Origin: CAWJPW01 sp963844845
GTDB lineage: Bacteria; Acidobacteriota; Thermoanaerobaculia; Thermoanaerobaculales; Sulfomarinibacteraceae
Direction of reading: 5' to 3'
Assembly (NCBI GenBank): GCA_963844845.1
Contig: CAWJPW010000003.1
Span: 496,001 to 560,000 of the forward strand
DNA length: 64,000 bases
The translations under genes were made by a program, and so were the position numbers. This document shows positions 9,629 through 17,329 of this stretch, piece by piece. The notes beneath the pieces are model-generated. The model was not told where the DNA came from. It searched no databases and saw only the letters and a program-made list of their open reading frames with translations. Each line of letters opens with the position of its first letter. Position 1 is the first letter of the stretch.

Positions 9629-11102
9629 GGTCACGTCCAGTCAAGTGGTGTAGGAAGGCCATGGTCATGATTCATGAAGATCAGGCCGAGAGAGGAAGTG
9701 ATTCTGGGAGAGCCTCCCTTCGTGTAGGTGGTTGGAAGGATCGAGGAGGATCCTTTGAAAGTTGGAGCGAGCTGAGGCTCATGTAGCGCCGGCCGATCGC
9801 CCACTCGTCGGTCTGTTCGCACAGCAAGGCGCCCACCAGGCGGATGACGGCAGCGCTGTTCGGGAAGATCCCGACCACGTCAGTGCGGCGTCGGATCTCC
9901 TTGTTGAGCCTCTCTTGAGGGTTGTTGGACCAGATCTTGGTCCACAGTTCAGTAGGGAAAGGTGCGAAGGCGAGCAGGTCGGGCGCTGCGTCCTCCAGGA
10001 GCTCCGCGGCCTCTTGGAAGCGCGGTTCGAGCTGTTCGACCACGACCCAGAGTCGGTTCCATACCGACCGGGCGTCAGGCTGAAGGAAGATTGTTCGCAC
10101 CAGTGTGGCGACAAACGCCCGGGCGCTCTTGTCGACCTTCGCCAGCAGGTTGGTCATGAAGTGTGTGCGGCACCGTTGCCACGAGGTACCAGGGAGCGTC
10201 GAGTTGATGGCCGAGACGAGCCCGGAGCGCGCATCGGAGATCACCAGCTCGACGCCGGAGAGCCCACGGTTGACGAGGCTTCGGAGGAAGTCGAGCCAGG
10301 CGGCCTCCGTCTCGCTCGCAAAAACATCGAGCCCGAGGATCTCGCGAAACCCCTCGTCGCTCGTGCCGGTGGCGACTACGACCACCCCATTTACCACCCG
10401 GCCCCCTCGACGAATCTTGATGAGCAGCGCGTCGAGCCAAACGAACGGGTAGCTGCGACCACTCAAAGGACGATTGCGAAAGTCCTCCACGGTCGTGTCG
10501 AGCTGTTTCGCGATCTCTGATACCTGGGACTTCGAGATTCCCTGCAGGCCAAGCTGCTCCACCAGACGTTCGACCTTGCGAGTGGAGACTCCGAGGACGT
10601 AGCTCTCTGCCACCACGTTCATCAGGGCCTTCTCCGAACGCCGCCGAGGCTCTAACAACGTTGTCGGAAAGTAGGTCCCCTTCCGAACCTTCGGGATCAA
10701 CAGGTCAATCGACCCGGCTCGAGTATCCCAACGGCGTGAGCGATACCCGTTGCGGTGGTTCATCCGGTCCGGGTTCCGTTCACCGTGACCCGCTCCACAG
10801 AGTGCGTCGACGTCTGCGCTCATCAACGCCTCCGCGAGAACCCGGACCATATCCCGCAGCCCGTCAGGGTTGTCCTCCTCGAGTAGCTTGCGAATCTGCT
10901 CCAAAGCATCCATGCTGATCTCGGTCACTGCTGCCTCCTACTGAGATTTGGTCGTCTCTTTGGAGAATCATGCAGTGGCCTTCTTCGTTCAACCCCCGTC
11001 GCCTGAGGAGTTGTGGGAAACGGGGCCCCTGCCCCGCCTCCCACAGCCTCCGCAGGCTCGACGACGAGTTCTTACACCACGTCCGTGGACTCTACTTCCA
11101 CC
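9629..11102 (-). mobile_element. IS256-family insertion sequence
   Basis: An element of about 1.47 kb with one intact transposase. Terminal repeats share GTCCA-N5-GTGGTGTA-N-GAA at identical internal spacing (9635-9656 and, inverted, 11069-11090), the layout expected of IS256-family ends. The flanks carry a 7-base direct repeat CCACCAC, consistent with the 8-9 base duplications of the family allowing one mismatch. The distance from the shared core to the inferred tips differs (6 versus 12 bases), so each tip is uncertain by about 6 bases. It lies inside the OrfA of an older element. Confidence 0.85.
9681..10928 (-). CDS. IS256-family transposase (mutator type)
   Basis: A complete 415-residue DDE transposase. 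The N-terminus has the family's ADVDALCGAGHGERNPDRMN segment and RNGYRSRRWDTRAGSIDLLI-type motif, then VSTRKVERLVEQLG. The catalytic residues fit the expected places: the first Asp in VWLDALLIKIR, the second in VISDARSGL, and the Glu in NPQERLNKEIRRRTDVVGIFPN. No frameshift or stop is seen, so the enzyme could be active. Third-position composition is less GC-extreme than in neighbouring genes, in keeping with recent arrival. About 174 bases of leader lie between its ATG and the right terminal repeat. Confidence 0.95.
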   Translation of the reverse strand: MTEISMDALEQIRKLLEEDNPDGLRDMVRVLAEALMSADVDALCGAGHGERNPDRMNHRNGYRSRRWDTRAGSIDLLIPKVRKGTYFPTTLLEPRRRSEKALMNVVAESYVLGVSTRKVERLVEQLGLQGISKSQVSEIAKQLDTTVEDFRNRPLSGRSYPFVWLDALLIKIRRGGRVVNGVVVVATGTSDEGFREILGLDVFASETEAAWLDFLRSLVNRGLSGVELVISDARSGLVSAINSTLPGTSWQRCRTHFMTNLLAKVDKSARAFVATLVRTIFLQPDARSVWNRLWVVVEQLEPRFQEAAELLEDAAPDLLAFAPFPTELWTKIWSNNPQERLNKEIRRRTDVVGIFPNSAAVIRLVGALLCEQTDEWAIGRRYMSLSSLQLSKDPPRSFQPPTRREALPESLPLSA

Positions 11103-11109
11103 CCACCAC
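11103..11109. repeat. Target-site duplication, right copy (CCACCAC)
   Basis: This is the second copy of the 7-base direct repeat flanking the IS256 element, at its right end and inside the codons for the QVV segment of the broken OrfA. Confidence 0.65.
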
Positions 11110-11428
11110 CTGCTGCTTGAACGTCTCGTTGTATCGAACAATCCTCCTCATCACCATCAATCGTCCCTCCTGGTGTCAACCCATGCCAGGACGGGACAGC
11201 CGATGGCGAGGAGCGGTTCCCCCGCCGCCCGGCTCGGCCCGCGCGTGTATCTGGTGATCGGGGACCACGGCCGTCCCCTCCGGCCCGGTTCGCATGGCGA
11301 GGCGGGGCGTTTCAAGGCGCGGAGCGCATCGAGCATTGAGGTGTCCACGCGCGACCTTCGCGCGCCCTCGAGGTGTCTGCGGCGAGAGTGGGCGGCACCG
11401 GCCGGAGGAAAGGGTAGAATCGCCAACT

Positions 11429-12469
11429 ATGAAGAAGGCTCTCATCACCGGCGTCACCGGGCAGGACGGTTCGTACCTTGCCGAGCTCCTGCTGAGTAAG
11501 GGATACGAGGTGCACGGGCTCGTACGGCGTTCCTCGACCTTCAACCGCGGCCGCATCGACCATCTGCGCGACGATCCCGGGACCCGCAGCCGGTTCGACC
11601 TGCACTACGGCGACCTCGGCGACTCGGAGTCGCTCATCAACGTGCTGCGCGACGTGGAGCCGGAGGAGGTTTACAACCTGGCGGCGCAGTCGCACGTGGG
11701 GATCTCATTTCAGATGCCCACCTATACCGGCGAGGTGACCGGCCTGGGTACGGTTCGGCTGCTCGAGGCGGTCCGCCGCGTCGTGCCAGGGGCTCGCGTC
11801 TACCAGGCCTCGTCGTCGGAGCTCTTCGGCAAGGCCGAGGAGGTGCCACAGTCCGAGACCACGCCGTTCCACCCGCGCTCGCCGTACGCGGTTGCCAAGA
11901 TGTACTCCTTCTGGGTGACGGTGAACTTCCGCGAGGCCTACGACCTGCACGCCTCCAACGGCATACTCTTCAACCACGAGTCGCCCCGCCGCGGCGAGAA
12001 CTTCGTCACCCGCAAGATCACCCGCGCGGTGGCCGAGATTGCCGCCGGGCGCCGCGGCTCGGTGGCTCTCGGCAACCTGGATGCCCGCCGCGACTGGGGC
12101 TTCGCCGGTGACTACGTCGAGGTCATGTGGCTGATGCTGCAGCAGGATCGGCCCGACGACTTCGTCATCGGAACCGGTCAAGACCACTCGGTGCGCGACT
12201 TCGCCGCCGCCGCCTTCGCCGAGGCGGGCATGGAGCTCACCTTCGAGGGCGAGGGCCGTGACGAGGTCGGGCGGGATCGTGACGGGAACGTCCGCGTGGT
12301 GGTCGACCTCAAGTACTTCCGCCCTGCCGAGGTGGACCGGCTCCTGGCCGACCCGGCCAAGGCCACGCGTGTGCTCGGCTGGCAGCCGAAGGTGGGCTTC
12401 GACGAGCTGGTCCGCATGATGGTGCGGGCCGACCTGGAGGCCGCCGGGGTTGCGGCCCCTCGCGGCTGA
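11429..12469 (+). CDS. gmd: GDP-mannose 4,6-dehydratase
   Basis: The 346-residue short-chain dehydrogenase/reductase converts GDP-mannose to GDP-4-keto-6-deoxymannose, the precursor of fucose, rhamnose and related sugars. The start MKKALITGVTGQDGSYLAEL holds the NADP-binding GxxGxxG, RRSSTFNRGRIDHL is the Gmd-specific nucleotide loop, and SPYAVAKMY gives the catalytic Tyr-x3-Lys. HESPRRGENFVTRKI is a further Gmd signature. The ATG at 11429 is preceded at 9 bases by a -10-like TAGAAT, so the mRNA may be leaderless. wzm follows after 3 bases, placing the gene at the head of the polysaccharide locus. Confidence 0.96.
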   Translation: MKKALITGVTGQDGSYLAELLLSKGYEVHGLVRRSSTFNRGRIDHLRDDPGTRSRFDLHYGDLGDSESLINVLRDVEPEEVYNLAAQSHVGISFQMPTYTGEVTGLGTVRLLEAVRRVVPGARVYQASSSELFGKAEEVPQSETTPFHPRSPYAVAKMYSFWVTVNFREAYDLHASNGILFNHESPRRGENFVTRKITRAVAEIAAGRRGSVALGNLDARRDWGFAGDYVEVMWLMLQQDRPDDFVIGTGQDHSVRDFAAAAFAEAGMELTFEGEGRDEVGRDRDGNVRVVVDLKYFRPAEVDRLLADPAKATRVLGWQPKVGFDELVRMMVRADLEAAGVAAPRG

Positions 12470-12472
12470 GGG

Positions 12473-13360
12473 ATGAGCGGGACGCCGGCGCCGGTGGAGC
12501 GCCTGGGCGAGGCCGAGCCCGCCGCCGCGGTCACCGTCATCGAGCCGTCGCACGGCTGGGTCGCGCTCCACCTTCGGGACCTCTGGGAGTACCGCGAGCT
12601 TCTCTACTTCCTGGTCTGGCGCGACGTCAAGGTGCGCTACAAGCAGACGCTTCTGGGGGCGGCGTGGGCCATCCTCCAGCCGACCCTCACCATGATCGTC
12701 TTCACCATCTTCTTCGGCCGGCTCGCCGGGATCGGCTCCGAGGGCGTGCCCTACCCTGTTTTCTCCTACGTCGGGCTGCTGCCGTGGACCTTCTTCGCCC
12801 AGGGGCTGACCCAGTCCTCCAACAGCCTGGTCGGGTCGTCCCACCTCATCACCAAGGTCTACTTCCCGCGTCTGGTGATTCCTTTGGCCTCGGTTCTCGC
12901 GGGAGCGGTGGACTTCGTGCTCGCGTTCGTGGTGCTTCTCGCACTCATGGCCTTCTACGGCATCGTCCCCACCGCCGCGGTGCTGGCCCTGCCGGCACTG
13001 CTGGGGCTGGCCTTCGCCACCGCGGTCGGCGCGGGCATCTGGCTGTCGGCGCTCAACGTCGCGTACCGCGACGTGCGCTACGTGGTGCCGTTCTTCGTCC
13101 AGATCTGGCTCTTCGTGACCCCGGTGATCTACCCGGCGAAAATGGTGGCGGGCAAGCTCGAGCAGCTGGGGCTGCCGGGCTGGCTGTTTGGTCTCAACCC
13201 CATGGTGGGGGTGGTGGAGGGATTTCGCTGGGCGTTGCTCGGCATCGGCACGCCGCCGGGTCCGGTCACCTGGGCGAGCACGATCGTTGCGGTGGCCCTC
13301 GTCGTCACCGGCGTCGCGTACTTCCGGCGGGTGGAAAAGACCTTCGCCGACGTGGTCTGA
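12473..13360 (+). CDS. wzm: Polysaccharide ABC exporter permease (Wzm-like, ABC-2 type)
   Basis: The 295-residue inner-membrane protein starts with a cytosolic segment ending LWEYRELLYFLVWRDVKVRYKQT, the amphipathic gate helix typical of O-antigen ABC permeases. Six membrane segments follow (for example AWAILQPTLTMIVFTIFFGR and later stretches), with FVTPVIYPAKMV before the last pair. It would pair with the Wzt ATPase at 14359 to export a lipid-linked glycan. The gene begins 3 bases after gmd stops. In most clusters wzt follows immediately; here a short stub and a methyltransferase gene intervene. Confidence 0.92.
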   Translation: MSGTPAPVERLGEAEPAAAVTVIEPSHGWVALHLRDLWEYRELLYFLVWRDVKVRYKQTLLGAAWAILQPTLTMIVFTIFFGRLAGIGSEGVPYPVFSYVGLLPWTFFAQGLTQSSNSLVGSSHLITKVYFPRLVIPLASVLAGAVDFVLAFVVLLALMAFYGIVPTAAVLALPALLGLAFATAVGAGIWLSALNVAYRDVRYVVPFFVQIWLFVTPVIYPAKMVAGKLEQLGLPGWLFGLNPMVGVVEGFRWALLGIGTPPGPVTWASTIVAVALVVTGVAYFRRVEKTFADVV

Positions 13361-13364
13361 TACG

Positions 13365-13418
13365 GTGACGTCGAGCGGCCCGGTGCTCCACGTCAAGGGC
13401 TCGGGCAGGGGGCGCTGA
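13365..13418 (+). pseudogene. 17-codon stub resembling the start of an ABC ATPase gene
   Basis: A GTG-started frame immediately after wzm encodes MTSSGPVLHVKGSGRGR before a stop. The opening SGPVLHVKGSG is like the first strand of Wzt-type ATPases, and wzt is the gene expected here. It may be the truncated start of an original wzt, but the match is short and could be chance. Confidence 0.25.
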
Positions 13419-13477
13419 GCGGCGTCAGGGACGTCGGTTCAACTGCGATCGGCGGTCAGGGGAAGGTTGGTGGAGTC

Positions 13478-14203
13478 ATGTCGATCTATCGCCGCATCAG
13501 GAGGTTCGCCGGCGCCGTGTCGCGTGCCACGAGCCAGCTGGTGGGCCCAAGCTGGTGGCGTCTGCCAAACCTCTCGGGCGACCGCTGCGTCGAGTGGGGT
13601 TGGGTGGCCGCCACGCTGCCGCCCGGCCCCGGTACCCTCATGGACTTCGGCTGTGGTGAGAGCCTGACGGCAATGGCGGCGGCCGAGCGGGGCTTCGAGG
13701 TCACCGCGGTGGACCTTCTTCCCGGGAGCCTGCCCTACAGCCATCCCTCAATCCGATTCATCGCCGGCGACATCCTCGAGATGCCCATACCGCACGGGAG
13801 CTTCGACGTGGTGGTTAACTGTTCGGCGATCGAGCACGTCGGCCTGGCGGGACGGTTCGGGGTCACAGCGGCGAACCGAGACGGCGATCTCGAGGCGATG
13901 GCCAGCCTGCGCCGGCTGCTCCGACCCGGCGGCTTGATGATCCTCACAGTCCCAGTGGGTCGCGACGCGGTGTTCCCCCCCAACTGCCGGGTGTACGGAG
14001 CCGATCGTCTTCCCCGCCTGCTCGCGGGGCTCGAGGTCGAGCGCGCCCTCTACTGGGTAAAGGACGGTAGCAACTGCTGGACGGCCGTGCCGCGAGAGGT
14101 CGCGCTGGACACAGTTCCGCGCGCCGAGGGGCTCACCGCCGAGCAGACCTACTACGGCATCGGCTGCTTCACTCTGAGGGCGGCCCAGCACGACGAGGGG
14201 TAG
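13478..14203 (+). CDS. Class I SAM-dependent methyltransferase, polysaccharide locus
   Basis: The 241-residue protein has a Rossmann methyltransferase core: motif I GTLMDFGCGESLTAMAAAER, an acidic strand end (VTAVDLLPG), the adenine-site Asp in FIAGDILEMPI, and VVVNCSAIEHVG. The RRLLRPGGLMILTVPVG segment is the post-motif III strand seen in UbiE/COQ5-like enzymes. The substrate is unknown; sugar or glycan-end methylation is inferred from position between wzm and wzt. A modest purine-rich GGTGGAG precedes the ATG. Confidence 0.85.
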   Translation: MSIYRRIRRFAGAVSRATSQLVGPSWWRLPNLSGDRCVEWGWVAATLPPGPGTLMDFGCGESLTAMAAAERGFEVTAVDLLPGSLPYSHPSIRFIAGDILEMPIPHGSFDVVVNCSAIEHVGLAGRFGVTAANRDGDLEAMASLRRLLRPGGLMILTVPVGRDAVFPPNCRVYGADRLPRLLAGLEVERALYWVKDGSNCWTAVPREVALDTVPRAEGLTAEQTYYGIGCFTLRAAQHDEG

Positions 14204-14358
14204 CGATCGGAGCCTCTCGCGGATCGATGAGGGCGGGCGCCAGCTCGAGGCGGGTTTGCCGGTCGGCGCGAGAAAGGCGTGACCGGGGGAGACTTGAGCC
14301 ACGAGCGCGGTGCGGCGAGGGGTGGAAAAGGTTGCAAGCGCCGTGATGTAATGCCCTG

Positions 14359-15621
14359 GTGTCGAACGACGTCGCGATCCGGGTGGAGGGCCTCGGCAAG
14401 CGTTACCGCCTCGGTGAGCGGAGCGCACCGTACCGGACGCTGCGCGAGGCGATCATGGGTGTCGCGAGGGCTCCGCGGGGTCTTCTCGGGCGGCGCGCCG
14501 CCGCAGACGACACCCTCTGGGCCCTCAAGGACGTCGACCTCGAGGTCCGCCGCGGCGAGGTGTTGGGCGTCATCGGTCGCAACGGTGCCGGCAAGACGAC
14601 CCTGCTGAAGATCCTCTCCCGCATCACCGAGCCGACCACTGGGAGGGTCGAGCTGCACGGCAGGGTGGGCTCGCTGCTCGAGGTGGGCACGGGATTCCAC
14701 CCCGAGCTCACCGGCCGCGAGAACATCTACCTCAACGGCGCGATCCTCGGGATGCGCAAGGCGGAGATCGAGCGCAAGTTCGACGAGATCGTCGCCTTCG
14801 CCGAAGTGGAGCGCTTCCTCGACACCCCGGTGAAGCACTACTCGTCCGGGATGTACGTTCGCCTTGCCTTCGCGGTGGCGGCCCATCTCGAGCCCGAGAT
14901 CCTGCTCGTCGACGAGGTCCTCGCCGTGGGCGACGCAGCCTTCCAGAAGAAGTGCCTGGGCAAGATGGGAGAGGTCGCTGGAGCCGGGCGCACGGTCCTC
15001 TTCGTGAGCCACAACATGTTAGCTGTAAACACGTTATGCTCTCGCGTGGTCCTCCTCCGCGATGGAAGCTGCACCGCCGATGGAGCACCTGGTACTGTTG
15101 TGGGTTCCTATCTCAATGATACGTTTGCGGCGGGACTGCACACCTCGCTTGCAGGGCGAACTCGACGCGGCAGCGGGTGCTTCCGCTTCCTCTCGTGTGT
15201 GGTTCGCGGCGAGCCCGGGCCGCCGGTATCGGGCGCGAAGGCCTCCTTCGAGCTGCGCTACCAGTCGGAGAGCGGTCGACCTCTTTCGAATGTGCACGTT
15301 GCGTTGGGAATCCGAGACATGCTGGGCCAGCCGCTGTTCCACCTGTCCACCAATGTCGCCGAGGCAGACTTCGAAGCGCTGCCGCCGACTGGTTGCGTTC
15401 GGTGTGAGCTCCCGGAGCTGCCGCTACAGCCAGGTGTGTATAGGCTCACCATTTTCGGACGGGCAGGGAGTGAGATCGCCGACTGGGTAGAGAATGCCGT
15501 CGAGTTCGCGGTGGAGGGCGGCGACTTTTTCGCCACCGGCACTCTTCCGCCAGGGCCGCAGGGACCGCTCTTGGTGCACCACACGTGGATTGGGCCTGTG
15601 GGGGCACCTCAGCCACTCTGA
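14359..15621 (+). CDS. wzt: Polysaccharide ABC exporter ATPase with C-terminal glycan-binding domain (Wzt-like)
   Basis: The 420-residue protein couples ATP hydrolysis to glycan export with Wzm. Walker A is GRNGAGKT at residues 73-80, the signature is YSSGMYVRLAF near 161, Walker B is EILLVDE near 180, and the H-loop FVSHN follows. Residues from about 245 to the end form the beta-sandwich Wzt_C domain, which in known systems recognises a terminal cap on the O-antigen. The GTG start follows no clear Shine-Dalgarno sequence. Codon use changes sharply near nt 15015: the ATPase half is strongly GC-ending, while the C-terminal half uses tta, gta, tat, aat and ttt. This suggests a mosaic gene. Confidence 0.93.
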   Translation: MSNDVAIRVEGLGKRYRLGERSAPYRTLREAIMGVARAPRGLLGRRAAADDTLWALKDVDLEVRRGEVLGVIGRNGAGKTTLLKILSRITEPTTGRVELHGRVGSLLEVGTGFHPELTGRENIYLNGAILGMRKAEIERKFDEIVAFAEVERFLDTPVKHYSSGMYVRLAFAVAAHLEPEILLVDEVLAVGDAAFQKKCLGKMGEVAGAGRTVLFVSHNMLAVNTLCSRVVLLRDGSCTADGAPGTVVGSYLNDTFAAGLHTSLAGRTRRGSGCFRFLSCVVRGEPGPPVSGAKASFELRYQSESGRPLSNVHVALGIRDMLGQPLFHLSTNVAEADFEALPPTGCVRCELPELPLQPGVYRLTIFGRAGSEIADWVENAVEFAVEGGDFFATGTLPPGPQGPLLVHHTWIGPVGAPQPL

Positions 15622-15646
15622 CTCGAGCGGAGTTGGTGAGGGCAGC

Positions 15647-16243
15647 CTAGGGGCGGATTCCATCAAGGATCAGCGATGTGTAGCTTAGCGCCTCGAGACG
15701 GTTTCGTTCATCGAAGCGTGCCGACCGGCGGACCATGCCATCGACAGGGTCCCAGTCGACACCGTGAAACATGCCCTGTTCGTCCCAGTACTCGAGAAGG
15801 TGGACCTCGAAGCCGGCCGCGCTGACTGATGCCGAGAGAGAGAGGTAGTCGTAGAGGACTCGGTGATCTTCGGATCCCGGCCCAACGCCCCCCGGGCGCA
15901 CCCACCCGATGTACTTCGGGCTTGGGTGAAAGCCGTCTGGCACTGCGAGCCTGAGCCAGCCGCCGGGTCTGAGGAATGCAAAGCAGTGGACCAACGCCCG
16001 CGCTGCGTCCTGTGAATCCAGGTGCTCCCAGACGTGCTCTGCCAAGAAGGCCTGCCGGGTCCCTGGAGACCAGTACTGTGCAAATGCCTCGCGGCGCGTC
16101 ACATCCAGTTCATCAACGTCGGTACTTGTCCACGCTGGAGCGCCTGTGCCCCCGGATCCGATAATGATGCGCTCGGAACGCGCGATCAGGCGTCGCTTCT
16201 TCCAACGACGCCACCGAGCGGCTACGGGTGTCACGACGAGCAT
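15647..16243 (-). CDS. Class I SAM methyltransferase of the EHVWEHL type
   Basis: A 198-residue protein of a compact methyltransferase family often found beside glycan genes. Motif I is the variant IIIGSGGT, followed by the acidic DVDELDVT, AEHVWEHLD and FLRPGGWLRLAVPDGFHP, then VLYDYLSL, LLEYWDEQG and the closing SARFDERNR...YTSLILDG. The family recognition is from memory of similar proteins and the function is unknown. It is complete at both ends, overlaps the upstream methyltransferase gene by 13 bases, and is transcribed against the main locus. Its lower GC3 fits the variable segment that begins inside wzt. Confidence 0.75.
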   Translation of the reverse strand: MLVVTPVAARWRRWKKRRLIARSERIIIGSGGTGAPAWTSTDVDELDVTRREAFAQYWSPGTRQAFLAEHVWEHLDSQDAARALVHCFAFLRPGGWLRLAVPDGFHPSPKYIGWVRPGGVGPGSEDHRVLYDYLSLSASVSAAGFEVHLLEYWDEQGMFHGVDWDPVDGMVRRSARFDERNRLEALSYTSLILDGIRP

Positions 16244-17229
16244 GGGGGGTGGCCTCGGGGCTCATCGTGGGGGCGATGATGGCGCGAGATGCCGCGAGGA
16301 GGGGTGCTGCCCCTTCCAGGGGCCACTCGAGGTTGCCGGACCGTGCTCCCGACCGTGCCTACCGCGAGACCAGTCCCGCACGCGATGATTCCGTCGACAG
16401 TGAGTCCACGGACGAGGGACCACGCGTCCAGAATCTCCAATTCACCGTCACGAAACGCGTCATCCAAGAGCCAGACGGCGCCGTCGGAGCAGAGCGGAGT
16501 CACACGTGGGAGGGTGTTGAGACGGCAGCCTGGCGGTCCTGCAGGACCGTCGATGAAGACAAAGTCGAAGGCCTGTGAGCCAGCGGCGGTGGAGAGCGAG
16601 TGAAGGTCGATGCAGTAGCTGCCATCTGGGCCCACGGGTGCGTGGATGACCTGGGTCTGGCCTGCCATGCCGGACTCTTTCAACGCGCTGCGCAGGGCCG
16701 CAGCCTGGGCTGCATCCTGCTCCAGCGAGAGGACTCGTCGGTCAGCGTCGTCGGCTGCCCACATGGCGAATACGCGAGTGGTCACGCCGGACCCGAACTC
16801 CAGCAGTGTTCGTGGGGTCTTCGCTGACAAGCGTAGCCAAAGCCTGTCAAGGGTCGGCGGATTCAGGCTCCATGAGCCGAGGATCGCGTCGGCTAAAGGC
16901 CTTCTCAGTCGCTCACATTGCAGTCGCTCACTCGTGGAGATGAGACGATTCAGAGGGGGGACAAGCGGGTCACTGACTCGTGAGAGCCACTGCGCGAGCC
17001 GTCGTACGCCACGCCAGTAGCGAAGGCTGATTGGTTGTGCCGAAACACGCTGGAGAAGCAGGAGGTGCAGCCATACGAGGTTCCTGCGGAGCTCTTCGCC
17101 GACGGGACGGTTCACGGGGAGAGTGCCCCTCAGACTACCGGCACGTGCAGCGCCGGCTTCCGCGTAGCAAGGCGGCAAGTGACGGTAGCGTGCACGAAAT
17201 CCCCATTGGAAGAGCATAGCACTCTGCAA
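16231..17229 (-). CDS. SAM methyltransferase-like protein (Methyltransf_24 type)
   Basis: This 332-residue protein has about 130 unassigned N-terminal residues, then a methyltransferase-like core: LLEFGSGVTTRVFAMWAA as motif I, VLSLEQDAAQAAALRSAL as the acidic strand, and FDFVFIDGPAGPPG with the IDG signature of the Methyltransf_24/CmcI group. The last 40 residues are arginine- and proline-rich and look like read-through without structure. The start is uncertain; internal methionines are few. It is divergent from the FkbM-like gene at 17330 and overlaps the next methyltransferase by 13 bases. Glycan modification is inferred from position only. Confidence 0.65.
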   Translation of the reverse strand: MQSAMLFQWGFRARYRHLPPCYAEAGAARAGSLRGTLPVNRPVGEELRRNLVWLHLLLLQRVSAQPISLRYWRGVRRLAQWLSRVSDPLVPPLNRLISTSERLQCERLRRPLADAILGSWSLNPPTLDRLWLRLSAKTPRTLLEFGSGVTTRVFAMWAADDADRRVLSLEQDAAQAAALRSALKESGMAGQTQVIHAPVGPDGSYCIDLHSLSTAAGSQAFDFVFIDGPAGPPGCRLNTLPRVTPLCSDGAVWLLDDAFRDGELEILDAWSLVRGLTVDGIIACGTGLAVGTVGSTVRQPRVAPGRGSTPPRGISRHHRPHDEPRGHPPCSS

Positions 17230-17329
17230 CGGTCATATCCGCTCGGTGTGGTTTCGTCGGGTTCCGCGCAGCTACCCATCTATACTCGCAGGTGGAGACC
17301 GGCAAGACTGGGATTATGGGTGACCACGA

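Larger units (their letters stand above)
9212..11157 (-). pseudogene. IS3-type transposase first ORF (OrfA), split by an IS256 insertion and lacking OrfB
   Basis: Two separated pieces rebuild one frame. The N-terminal piece (11157 down to 11103) encodes MVMRRIVRYNETFKQQVV. The C-terminal piece (9628 down to 9212) encodes ESESERFGSAHEASQAYG and onward, including a helix-turn-helix (GEGTVERWLR) and a basic coiled coil. Joining across one copy of CCACCAC (9622-9628 and 11103-11109) restores the canonical FKQQVVESESERFGS reading with no indel. The tail after EEFKKSKAG is non-native and reads antisense into the end of recO, so the partner OrfB and one element end are gone. The element was probably dead before or after the IS256 hit. 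Confidence 0.8.

Noticed and set aside
9654..10983. GAAGGCCA...CATGATTC inverted pair (9654-9673 and 10965-10983) as IS256 ends
   Set aside because: A better pair with identical spacing lies outside it (9635-9656 and 11069-11090), and only the outer limits restore the interrupted OrfA; the inner pair is probably subterminal.
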